Positions 34,446 through 41,681 of a stretch of DNA of 56,163 nt are shown here, in pieces; position 1 is the stretch's first letter, and each line of letters opens with the position of its first letter. The notes under the pieces were generated by a model that ran no database searches, was not told where the DNA came from, and was given only the letters and a program-made list of their open reading frames with translations. The position numbers were made by a program, and so were the translations under genes. The stretch is from Xylophilus sp. (lineage in GTDB: Bacteria > Pseudomonadota > Gammaproteobacteria > Burkholderiales > Burkholderiaceae_C): positions 1 through 56,163 of the forward strand of contig WNDY01000029.1 of assembly GCA_009914555.1 (NCBI GenBank). The letters are read 5' to 3'.

Positions 34446-36218
34446 TCAGGCCAGACTGCCCGGGTTCTTCAGGTAGCGCTCGCGGATGGCCTTAGCCGCC
34501 CAGTAGGCCAGCGCACCGACCACGCCGGTCGGGTTGTAGCCGAAGTTCTGCGGGAAGGCGCTGGCGCCCATCACGAAGACGTTGGGCACGTCCCACGACT
34601 GCAGGTAGCGGTTGACCGCGCTGGTCGACGGGTCGGTGCCCATCACCGCGCCGCCGGTATTGTGGGTGGACTGGTAGACGCGCAGGTCGTAGTGGTCGCC
34701 GGGCTTGCGCACGTTGACCTGGTAGCTGCGCGGGCCCATGGCCCGGGCGATGCCTTCGATCTTGGTGGCGATGAACTGGGTCATCGCGATGTCGTTGGCC
34801 TTCCAGTCGAAGGTCATGCGCAGCAGCGGCTGACCATAGACGTCCTTGTAGGTCGGATCCAGGTCCAGGTAGTTGTCGCGGTAGGACATGACCGAGCCCT
34901 GGCTGCCGACGCTGGCGGTGTAGAGGTAGTTGTCCTTGATCGCGCGCTTCCAGCCGGCGCCCCAGGTGGGCGTGCCGGCCGGCACGGCCATCTGCTGGAT
35001 CGGCCGCCCGCCGGTGGTGATGCTGTTGATGGTGGCGCCGCCGACGAAGCCGAGCGGGCCGTGGTCGAAGTTGTCGCCGTCGAAGTCGTCGATCACGCTG
35101 CCGGCCGCGCCGGCGCCGACGAACGGGTTCATCGGCTTGCTCTGGTCGAAGAACAGCGTGGCGCCGGCGTTGAGCTGGTAGGCGTAGTTGCGGCCGACCA
35201 CGCCGCGGCCGGTGGCCGGGTCGTACTTCTGGCCGATGTTGGACAGCAGCATCAACCGCACGTTGTGGAACTGGTAGGCGCAGAGCACGACCAGGTCGGC
35301 CGGCTGCTCGACCTCGTTGCCCTGCGCGTCGATGTAGGTCACGCCGGTGGCGCGCTTGCCGTCGGCTGCGAGGTTGACGCGCACGACGTGCGAGCGCGTG
35401 CGCAGCTCGAAGTTGGCGCGCTTCATCAGCACCGGCAGCAGGGTGGTCTGCGGCGACGACTTGGCATACATGTAGCAGCCGAAGCGCTCGCAGAATCCGC
35501 AGAAGTTGCAGGGCCCGAGCTGGACGCCATGCGGGTTGGTGTAGGCCTGCGACACGTTGGCCGCGGCCTGCGGGAACGGGTGGTAGCCCAGTTCGCGCAC
35601 CGCCTTCTCGAACAGCACGGCGCTGTTCACGCTGGCCAGCGGCGGCGTCGGGAACTCGTTGCTGCGCGGTCCTTCGAACGGATTGCCGCCCGGCTGGATC
35701 TGGCCGCGCAGGTTGCCGGCCCGGCCGGAGGTGCCACAGATCTTCTCGAACTGGTCGAAATGCGGTTCCAGTTCGTCGTAGGTCACGCCCCAATCCTGCA
35801 GCTGCATGCCGGCCGGGATGAACTTCTTTCCGTAGTGCTCCTCGTGGCGGCTGCGGATGCGCAGGTCGTCGGGCAGCGGGCGCCAGTGGTGGCCGTTCCA
35901 GTGCACGCCGGCGCCGCCCACGCCATCGCCCGGCAGGAAGGAGCCGAGCTGGCGGTACGGCACGGCGGTGTCGGCCAGGCTGTGGCGCACCGTGACCGTC
36001 TCCTTGGCCAGGTTCTGGAACAGCTTGCCGCGGATGCCGTACGAGAGCTCGTCGGTGATGCGCGGGTAGGCGAAGTCGGGCAGGGTGTCGCGCATTTCGC
36101 CGCGCTCCAGCGCCAGCACCTGGAGGCCGGCGGCGGTGAGCTCCATGCCCATGATCGCGCCGGTCCAGCCGAAGCCGACCAGCACCGCGTCGACGGCGGG
36201 TTTCTTCTGCGTTGCCAT
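34446..36218 (-). CDS. GMC oxidoreductase, catalytic FAD subunit of a gluconate/glucose-type dehydrogenase
   Basis: 590-residue flavoprotein. FAD motif VLVGFGWTGAIMGMELTAAG then VLALERGEMRD; FAD-contact segment GDGVGGAGVHWNGHHWR; active-site end STHNTGGAVMGTDP and FGYNPTGVVGALAYWA. A cysteine cluster CNFCGFCERFGC near residue 235 matches the site that holds an iron-sulphur cluster in the FAD-dependent glucose dehydrogenase catalytic subunit (recalled from the Burkholderia cepacia enzyme). It has no signal peptide; export probably depends on the Tat signal of subunit 3. The substrate (gluconate, glucose, sorbitol or another sugar) cannot be settled. Confidence 0.88.
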   Translation of the reverse strand: MATQKKPAVDAVLVGFGWTGAIMGMELTAAGLQVLALERGEMRDTLPDFAYPRITDELSYGIRGKLFQNLAKETVTVRHSLADTAVPYRQLGSFLPGDGVGGAGVHWNGHHWRPLPDDLRIRSRHEEHYGKKFIPAGMQLQDWGVTYDELEPHFDQFEKICGTSGRAGNLRGQIQPGGNPFEGPRSNEFPTPPLASVNSAVLFEKAVRELGYHPFPQAAANVSQAYTNPHGVQLGPCNFCGFCERFGCYMYAKSSPQTTLLPVLMKRANFELRTRSHVVRVNLAADGKRATGVTYIDAQGNEVEQPADLVVLCAYQFHNVRLMLLSNIGQKYDPATGRGVVGRNYAYQLNAGATLFFDQSKPMNPFVGAGAAGSVIDDFDGDNFDHGPLGFVGGATINSITTGGRPIQQMAVPAGTPTWGAGWKRAIKDNYLYTASVGSQGSVMSYRDNYLDLDPTYKDVYGQPLLRMTFDWKANDIAMTQFIATKIEGIARAMGPRSYQVNVRKPGDHYDLRVYQSTHNTGGAVMGTDPSTSAVNRYLQSWDVPNVFVMGASAFPQNFGYNPTGVVGALAYWAAKAIRERYLKNPGSLA

Positions 36219-36230
36219 CGTCGCGCTCCT

Positions 36231-36959
36231 TCAGCCCTGCGGGCCGGCGATGGACACGGGCGGCAGCGGATAGCGCTCGCCGGGGCGGCCGACCCAGTCG
36301 GCGAAGTCGGCGCGCGCACCGGGAAAGCCGATCATCTTCCACGCGCCGGCGTTCCTGTTGCCGCCGTGGATCGGGTCGCTCAGGTAGCCTTCCTTGGTGT
36401 TTTGCAGCAGGAAGGCGAAGAAGGTCTTGGCGGCCACGTCCGCCAGCGCGATCTTGCCGGATTCGAGTCCGCGCAGCACCTCGTCCTGCTGGTCCGCGTC
36501 CAGCTGTGCAAAGCGCTTGCCGCCGAACTGCTGGCGGCACCAGCCATCGGTCGCCGCGATGCCGGCGCGGTAGACGTCGCGCGGCGGCAGCTTGCCCTGG
36601 TAGCCGAACTCCGGCGGCGAGTCGACGAACGGGCCCTGCATGTACCAGATGGCCGCGTGGCCGAAGGCCGCGTCCATCTGCCGGTCGATGAATTCGGGCA
36701 CGCCGGTTTCGACGCCGCCGGGGCCGGTGTCGTCCGCCGGTATGAGCCGGGCGACCGCCGCGTTCACGAAGGCGTATTCGTCGGGATGAAAAAACGCCGG
36801 CTGGTAGGGGCCGGCGTGGGTGGGAGCGACTGCCGCGGGGGCGTGGGGCGCGGTGCTGGTGGCGGGGGGCTGCGAATGGCCTGCGGCGGCCAGGGCCGTG
36901 GCAGGGACGATCGCGATCGATGAGCGCAGGAATCCGCGCCGGGCGTTGTCGGGGGGCAT
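36231..36959 (-). CDS. Gluconate 2-dehydrogenase subunit 3 family protein (Tat-exported small subunit)
   Basis: 242 residues. The N-terminus MPPDNARRGFLRSS is a twin-arginine signal (Arg7, Arg8), and the family is thought to chaperone and carry the FAD subunit across the membrane. The body matches subunit 3: FFHPDEYAFVNAAVARLIPAD, GVPEFIDRQMDAAFG, and the late YLSDPIHGGNRNAGAWKMIG with GARADF. The ATG at 36959 is chosen for the Tat motif and an AAGGA upstream. First gene of the operon with the FAD and cytochrome subunits, 12 bp before the FAD gene. Confidence 0.88.
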   Translation of the reverse strand: MPPDNARRGFLRSSIAIVPATALAAAGHSQPPATSTAPHAPAAVAPTHAGPYQPAFFHPDEYAFVNAAVARLIPADDTGPGGVETGVPEFIDRQMDAAFGHAAIWYMQGPFVDSPPEFGYQGKLPPRDVYRAGIAATDGWCRQQFGGKRFAQLDADQQDEVLRGLESGKIALADVAAKTFFAFLLQNTKEGYLSDPIHGGNRNAGAWKMIGFPGARADFADWVGRPGERYPLPPVSIAGPQG

Positions 36960-37114
36960 GGTGTCCTTCTTGTGTGGCAGCCACGGCCGCCTGTTGTGAT
37001 TTGGAAAGAGACGGGCAGGATGGTGGGCCCCGTACGGTCGAGCGTCTGTGCGGAATTGCCGACGCGAGCTGTCAGCATCCGCCGTCACCGCGGACGGCTG
37101 CACAATCGCAGGCC

Positions 37115-38458
37115 ATGACCACCGAACGAGACCACTCCCCGCCGGCGCCCGCGCACGATCCGCGGGCCTTCCTCCAGCATCTGCTGCGCACCGCGGTGGA
37201 GCGCGCGCTGCCGCTGCACGCGACCGCCGCGCACCTGCCGGCGCCGCCGCGCGGGCGCACCGTGGTGGTCGGCGCCGGCAAGGCCGGCGGCGCGATGGCC
37301 CAGGCGGTCGAGGCGCTGTGGCCGGCCGATGCGCCGCTGTCGGGCCTCGTCGTCACGCGCTACCACCACGTGCCGCCGCGCCCCGCGGGCCTGCCGGCGC
37401 GCATCGAGGTGGTCGAGGCCGCGCACCCGGTGCCCGATGCGGCCGGCCTCGCCGCGGCGCAGCGCATCCTGCAGCTGGTGCAGGGGCTCACGGCCGATGA
37501 CCTGGTGCTGTGCCTGATCTCGGGCGGCGGCTCCTCGCTGCTCACGCTGCCCGGCGACGGGCTGGCGCTGGCCGACAAGCAGCGCATCAACCGCGCGCTG
37601 CTCGAAAGCGGCGCAGCCATCGACGAGATGAACTGCGTGCGCAAGCACCTCTCGCGCATCAAGGGCGGCCGTCTCGCGGCGGCCTGCGCGCCGGCGCGCG
37701 TGGTGACGCTGGCCATCAGCGACGTGCCGGGCGACGACGTGTCGGTCATCGCCAGCGGCCCGACGGTGCCCGACGCGACCACCAGCGCCGATGCGCTGGC
37801 CATCCTGCGCCGCTACCGCATCGCGGTGCCCGACGCCGTGCGCGAGCGGCTCGCGCGCGGCGAGTGGGAGACGCCCAAGCCCGGCGACCCGGCGTTCGAC
37901 GGCCACGAAGTCCACCTGATCGCCACGCCGCGCCAGGCGCTGGCCGCCGCGGCCCAGGCCGCGCGCGCCGCCGGCATCGCGGCCCATGTGCTGGGCGACG
38001 AGATCGAGGGCGAGTCGCGCGAGGTCGGCCGCGTGCACGCGGCGCTGGCCCGCGCGGTGGCCGCCCACGGCGAGCCCTTCGCCACGCCCTGCGTGATCCT
38101 CTCGGGCGGCGAGACCACAGTCACGGTCCGCGCGCGCGCCGAGGGCGCCGGGCGTGGCCGCGGCGGGCGGGCTGGCGAGTTCTGCCTGGGCGTGGTCCAG
38201 GCGCTGCGAGGACGGGCAGGGGTGTGGGCCCTGGCCGCCGACACCGACGGCATCGACGGCGTGGAGGACAACGCCGGCGCCTTCGTCGCGCCCGACACGC
38301 TGGCCCGCGCGGCCGCGAAGGGCCTGAAGGTGGCGGACCACCTCGACCGCAACGATGCCTACGGATTCTTCGATGCGCTCGGCGACCTCGTCGTGACCGG
38401 CCCGACGTTCACGAACGTGAACGACTTCCGGGCGCTGCTGGTCCTGCCGGGCGCATAG
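37115..38458 (+). CDS. Glycerate kinase type 2 (GckA/TtuD, MOFRL family)
   Basis: 447-residue cytoplasmic kinase converting D-glycerate to 2-phosphoglycerate. Motifs: TVVVGAGKAGGAMAQAVE, the conserved LVLCLISGGGSSLL, CVRKHLSRIKGGRLA, ISDVPGDDVSVIASGPTVPD, and the C-terminal MOFRL part with VILSGGETTVTV, RGGRAGEFCLG and ALAADTDGIDGVEDNAGAF. It diverges from the sugar dehydrogenase operon, fitting a shared role in sugar-acid use, though a direct pathway link is inference. Confidence 0.9.
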   Translation: MTTERDHSPPAPAHDPRAFLQHLLRTAVERALPLHATAAHLPAPPRGRTVVVGAGKAGGAMAQAVEALWPADAPLSGLVVTRYHHVPPRPAGLPARIEVVEAAHPVPDAAGLAAAQRILQLVQGLTADDLVLCLISGGGSSLLTLPGDGLALADKQRINRALLESGAAIDEMNCVRKHLSRIKGGRLAAACAPARVVTLAISDVPGDDVSVIASGPTVPDATTSADALAILRRYRIAVPDAVRERLARGEWETPKPGDPAFDGHEVHLIATPRQALAAAAQAARAAGIAAHVLGDEIEGESREVGRVHAALARAVAAHGEPFATPCVILSGGETTVTVRARAEGAGRGRGGRAGEFCLGVVQALRGRAGVWALAADTDGIDGVEDNAGAFVAPDTLARAAAKGLKVADHLDRNDAYGFFDALGDLVVTGPTFTNVNDFRALLVLPGA

Positions 38459-38463
38459 CCCTG

Positions 38464-38486
38464 CAGCGCGCCGGGCATGCGCGCTG
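38464..38486. terminator. Hairpin between convergent glycerate kinase and lpxO genes
   Basis: CAGCGCGC (38464-38471) and GCGCGCTG (38479-38486) form a perfect 8-bp stem with a 7-base loop, ending exactly at the lpxO stop codon. Probably a bidirectional terminator; no T tract. Confidence 0.6.
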
Positions 38487-39395
38487 TCATGCCCAGACCA
38501 GCAGCGCCACCACCAGCGCGACCAGCAGCACCTTCGTGGCCCGGTAGACCGTGGGATTCCACGCCTTGAAGCGGCGCCGGTACTGGCCCATGACCCAGGA
38601 GACATGGAAGAAGCGGTTGATCGCGCCGGTCTGGTCCGACTGCTCGTTGGGCGAACTGGCGGCCGTCATCACGTTGCGCGCGAACCAGCGGTTGAAGGCG
38701 CCGGCCCAGCGGTAGCGCATGGGGCGTTCCACGTCGCAGAACAGGATGATGCGGCCCTGGGCGGTGGTGTTCTCCACGCGGTGGATGAAGGTCTCGTCGA
38801 ACAGCACGCTCTCGCCGTCGCGCCAGGAATAGCGCTGGCCGTCGACCTCGATGTAGCAGCGGTCGTCGTTGGGCGTGACCAGGCCCAGGTGGTAGCGGAT
38901 GGAGCCGGCATAGGGGTCGCGGTGGGGGTTGAGCTTGCCGCCGGCCGGCAGCACGGCGAACAGGGCCGCCTTCACTTCCGGAATGCGCTTGAGCAGCGCG
39001 ACGGTCTGCGGGCACAGGGCCTGCGCCGACGGATGGTGTGCCTCGTACCACTTCAGGTAGAAACGGGTCCAGCCTTCCTTGAAGAAGGAGTTGAAGCCGG
39101 CGTCGTCGTTGCGCTCCGCGGCCCGGATCCGCTGGGCCGCGGCCAGCGCCAGCGCTTCGGCGCGGATGGTTTCCCAGTGTGCATCGAGCAGCCGCAGGCC
39201 CGGAAAGGCGGAATGGTCCAGATAGGGCCTGGCCGGCACCCGCGAGAAGGCGTAGAGCAGGCAGTTGACCGGCGCGAGCAGCGTGGAATGGTTGATGAGC
39301 TGGCGCCAGAAGCTCGTGCGCACCCTGCCCCGGAAGTGGACGTAGGCCGCCGAACCCGCGAACAGCGCGACGATGCCCCATTTGATGATGTCCAT
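38487..39395 (-). CDS. lpxO: Lipid A hydroxylase LpxO (aspartyl/asparaginyl beta-hydroxylase family)
   Basis: 302 residues, the usual LpxO length. Fe(II)/2-oxoglutarate oxygenase that adds a 2-hydroxyl to a lipid A acyl chain at the inner membrane. It has an N-terminal anchor helix (WGIVALFAGSAAYVHFRG) and a C-terminal one (ATKVLLVALVVALLVWA). Family motifs: GFNSFFKEGWTRFYLKWY, the metal-binding NPHRDPYAGSIRYHLGL (H-x-D), DDRCYIEVDGQRYSWRDGE, and the distal His in FDETFIHRVENTT. The ATG at 39395 begins the membrane anchor. Confidence 0.87.
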   Translation of the reverse strand: MDIIKWGIVALFAGSAAYVHFRGRVRTSFWRQLINHSTLLAPVNCLLYAFSRVPARPYLDHSAFPGLRLLDAHWETIRAEALALAAAQRIRAAERNDDAGFNSFFKEGWTRFYLKWYEAHHPSAQALCPQTVALLKRIPEVKAALFAVLPAGGKLNPHRDPYAGSIRYHLGLVTPNDDRCYIEVDGQRYSWRDGESVLFDETFIHRVENTTAQGRIILFCDVERPMRYRWAGAFNRWFARNVMTAASSPNEQSDQTGAINRFFHVSWVMGQYRRRFKAWNPTVYRATKVLLVALVVALLVWA

Positions 39396-39634
39396 GTGAA
39401 ATCCTGCTTTTGCGCGGCAACGCGAAAAAACCCGGTAGGTGCCGCGCAAACCCGCTGCGCCTGCGGCGGGAAGGGATCGTTCCCTGGTGCGTTCGTGCCG
39501 CGGCGCAGCGCGGCCGCGGCATGGCCGGCGCCGGCGGGGCTGGCGCGACGGCCGACGGGCCGGATCCGGGATTATTGCCGCAAGACGGAAAAGCTGCAGG
39601 CAGGGCCGGGCTCTTCGCGCCGCAGGGCACCGCG

Positions 39635-40663
39635 TCAGAACCGATGCCGGACGCCGAAGCCCACGCTGTTGCCGTTGGTCTGCGCGGTGATGCGGTCGTT
39701 CATGTAGACCGCATACACGTCGGTGCGCCTGGACAGGAAATGGTCGTAGCCCAGCGAGAAGGTCCTGCGGTCCACGCGGGTGCGCGTCAGCTCGGTCCTC
39801 GCATAGTCGGCCAGCATCGTGCCGGCGCCCAGCGGCACCGTGGCGCCGAGCTGGCTGGTCCTGGCCTTGTCGTCGCTGTTGTCGGCCTTCGATTCGCCGT
39901 GGCTCAGGAAGGGCTTGACCACGCCGAAGTCGTAGGCGCCGTGCAGGGCCCAGTCCTTCCTGGTCGTGCCCAGGTAGGCGCCCTGGCCGGGATTGCCGAT
40001 CTGGTCGCGCTCGTAGAAGCCGGTCAGCGTCAGCGGGCCGCCGAAGTAGAGGAAGTTGGCGCCGGCGTTCTTCTTGCCGTTGTCGTTGGGCTGCTCGCCG
40101 AACTGGTACTGGAGGTTGGCCTGCAGGCCGCCGAACTGGGGCGTGCTATAGACCACCTGGTTGGACCAGCCGGTGTCCGCCGGCGTGGTCGCGCCCCAGC
40201 CGGTGCCGTTGTACAGCGGCACGTTCATGTGCAGGATCAGCGGCGAGAAGGTGAACGAATCGCCGAATGGGTTGCCGATGATCGAGGGCAGGAAGTGGGG
40301 CGCCAGCCAGCGGCCCAGCAGCACCGAGCCGAAGCTGCCCGACAGGCTGATGTTGGCGTCGCGCGAGAAGAAGCTGTCGCCGGTGAAGCGGCCTTGCTCG
40401 CCGGTGTCGGTCCTGAGGAACGAGGTCAGCTGGAACTTGGCCGAGAGGCCGCCGCCGAGGTCCTCGGTTCCGGTCACGCCGAACCACGAAGTCGTCAGGC
40501 CGCCGCTGTCCACGACGGACTTGCGGCTTGTGTCCCCGGCGGTCTTGAGCGAGCCCGCGAAGGTGTCGACCAGGCCAGAGAATTGGACGGAGCTTTGGGC
40601 ATGCGCGGCACCGGCGGCGGCGCACAGCGCGGCGGAGCACAGCGCGGTCAGTCTGTTGTTCAT
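39635..40663 (-). CDS. Gram-negative porin (Burkholderiales OmpC-like)
   Basis: 342 residues, forming a trimeric 16-strand outer-membrane channel. Signal peptide 1-22 (ending AAHAQSS). The mature N-terminus SSVQFSGLVDTFAG, a loop-3-like stretch, GYDHFLSRRTDVYAVYMN near the end and the terminal phenylalanine (VGFGVRHRF) needed for barrel assembly are all typical. A ribosome binding site (AGGAG) precedes the ATG. It diverges from the Crp/Fnr gene with a 240-bp spacer holding a palindrome and an FNR-type box. The 239-bp gap downstream, before lpxO, holds a G/C hairpin but no gene I can support. Confidence 0.92.
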   Translation of the reverse strand: MNNRLTALCSAALCAAAGAAHAQSSVQFSGLVDTFAGSLKTAGDTSRKSVVDSGGLTTSWFGVTGTEDLGGGLSAKFQLTSFLRTDTGEQGRFTGDSFFSRDANISLSGSFGSVLLGRWLAPHFLPSIIGNPFGDSFTFSPLILHMNVPLYNGTGWGATTPADTGWSNQVVYSTPQFGGLQANLQYQFGEQPNDNGKKNAGANFLYFGGPLTLTGFYERDQIGNPGQGAYLGTTRKDWALHGAYDFGVVKPFLSHGESKADNSDDKARTSQLGATVPLGAGTMLADYARTELTRTRVDRRTFSLGYDHFLSRRTDVYAVYMNDRITAQTNGNSVGFGVRHRF

Positions 40664-40814
40664 GGGTTGTTTTGACTCCTGGGTGAGATGCCGTCCGGGG
40701 AGCGGCCTGGGCAAGATGACGCGGCCCCGCACGGTCGCGCCCACACACGCAAAACCCATGCCGCCGTCGGGGATCCGCATGAAAGTGTCACGGAATGTGT
40801 ATAGCCCGCCATTC

Positions 40815-40830
40815 TGGTGCGTCCGCACCA
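40815..40830. promoter_or_regulatory. Palindrome TGGTGCG-TC-CGCACCA between porin and Crp/Fnr genes
   Basis: Perfect inverted repeat with a 2-base centre, in the divergent promoter region. Its length and symmetry fit a transcription-factor operator, but no regulator can be named. Confidence 0.4.
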
Positions 40831-40854
40831 CGCCTGGAGCCGAAAGCGGCGTTT

Positions 40855-40868
40855 TTGATCCTCCTCAA
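40855..40868 (+). promoter_or_regulatory. FNR/DNR-type box upstream of the Crp/Fnr-family gene
   Basis: TTGATCCTCCTCAA matches the consensus TTGAT-N4-ATCAA except for one base. It lies 35 bases before the ATG of a Crp/Fnr-family gene, so autoregulation or FNR control is likely. Confidence 0.55.
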
Positions 40869-40903
40869 GGCCGGACTGTCGCTTGCGCGGCACAGTCGGC
40901 CCC

Positions 40904-41551
40904 ATGCTGCCGTCCACCTCCTTCGTTCCGCCGCCCGAGCGCCAGACCGTCGTGCCGGGCGATCCGGTCGTGGAGCGCGGCAGCCAGCCGCTGTTCGTCA
41001 CCTACCTGGAGAGCGGCCGCATCGCGCTGGGCCTGGGGCGCGGGGCCGAGGGCGGCGACGCCGGCGAGGCCCGGCTGCGCCACCGCCTGGGCACGGCCGA
41101 GGGGCCGCTGTGGCTCGACAGCGCCGCGGCCATCCTGGGCCTGCCGGCCTTCGTCGACGCCGTGGCCGAGACGCCGGCCGTGCTGCGCCGCATGCCGCTG
41201 GAGGAGTTCCGCCGCGCCTACGCGGCGCTGCCGGGGCCGGTGCGGGTGCTGATGCACGACCTGGCCGCCGGCCAGCGCCAGCAGTGCGAGCTGGCCGTCA
41301 GCCGCCTGGCGCAGGACGCCGAGGCGCGCTGCGCCCAGTGGCTGCTGCGCCATGCCGAGCGGCTGGACGAGGGCCGCTGGCGCGTCACCCTGCGCCAGCG
41401 CAAGCGGATGATCGCGGCGCAGCTGGGCATCGCGCCGGAGACGCTCTCGCGCGTGCTGCGGCACCTGCGCGAGATGGGGCTGGTGGCCGGTTCGGGCACG
41501 GTGCTCGAATTGCCGCACCCGGGCGCGCTGCAGGCCGTCGCAGGGCGGTAG
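40904..41551 (+). CDS. Crp/Fnr family transcriptional regulator (no FNR cysteine cluster)
   Basis: 215 residues: an N-terminal cyclic-nucleotide-type beta-roll (about 10-120, LFVTYLESGRIALGLGRG, RMPLEEFRRAYAALP), a dimer helix, and a C-terminal winged helix-turn-helix with VTLRQRKRMIAAQLG and IAPETLSRVLRHLREMGLV. The only cysteines (in QQCELAV and EARCAQW) are in the middle, so the oxygen-sensing 4Fe-4S cluster of FNR is absent; a DNR-like or other sensor type is more likely. The ATG at 40904 is chosen over a TTG at 40883. An FNR-type box precedes it, and the GGDEF gene follows 130 bp downstream. Confidence 0.82.
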   Translation: MLPSTSFVPPPERQTVVPGDPVVERGSQPLFVTYLESGRIALGLGRGAEGGDAGEARLRHRLGTAEGPLWLDSAAAILGLPAFVDAVAETPAVLRRMPLEEFRRAYAALPGPVRVLMHDLAAGQRQQCELAVSRLAQDAEARCAQWLLRHAERLDEGRWRVTLRQRKRMIAAQLGIAPETLSRVLRHLREMGLVAGSGTVLELPHPGALQAVAGR

Positions 41552-41681
41552 GCGCCGTCGGCGCCCCGCGGGTTTGCCCGGGGGCGGCGGGTTGTACCCA
41601 ATGCGGCTCCGCGGGCCGCCTGCCATAGTGCCGCTGCGGCCGGGCCCCGGCCGCCGTGCTCCGCGCGTCCGCCTTCCGTCC

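Noticed and set aside
34251..36923. 890-codon open frame opposite the FAD dehydrogenase
   Set aside because: Same kind of shadow; the minus-strand gene has clear FAD and cysteine motifs.
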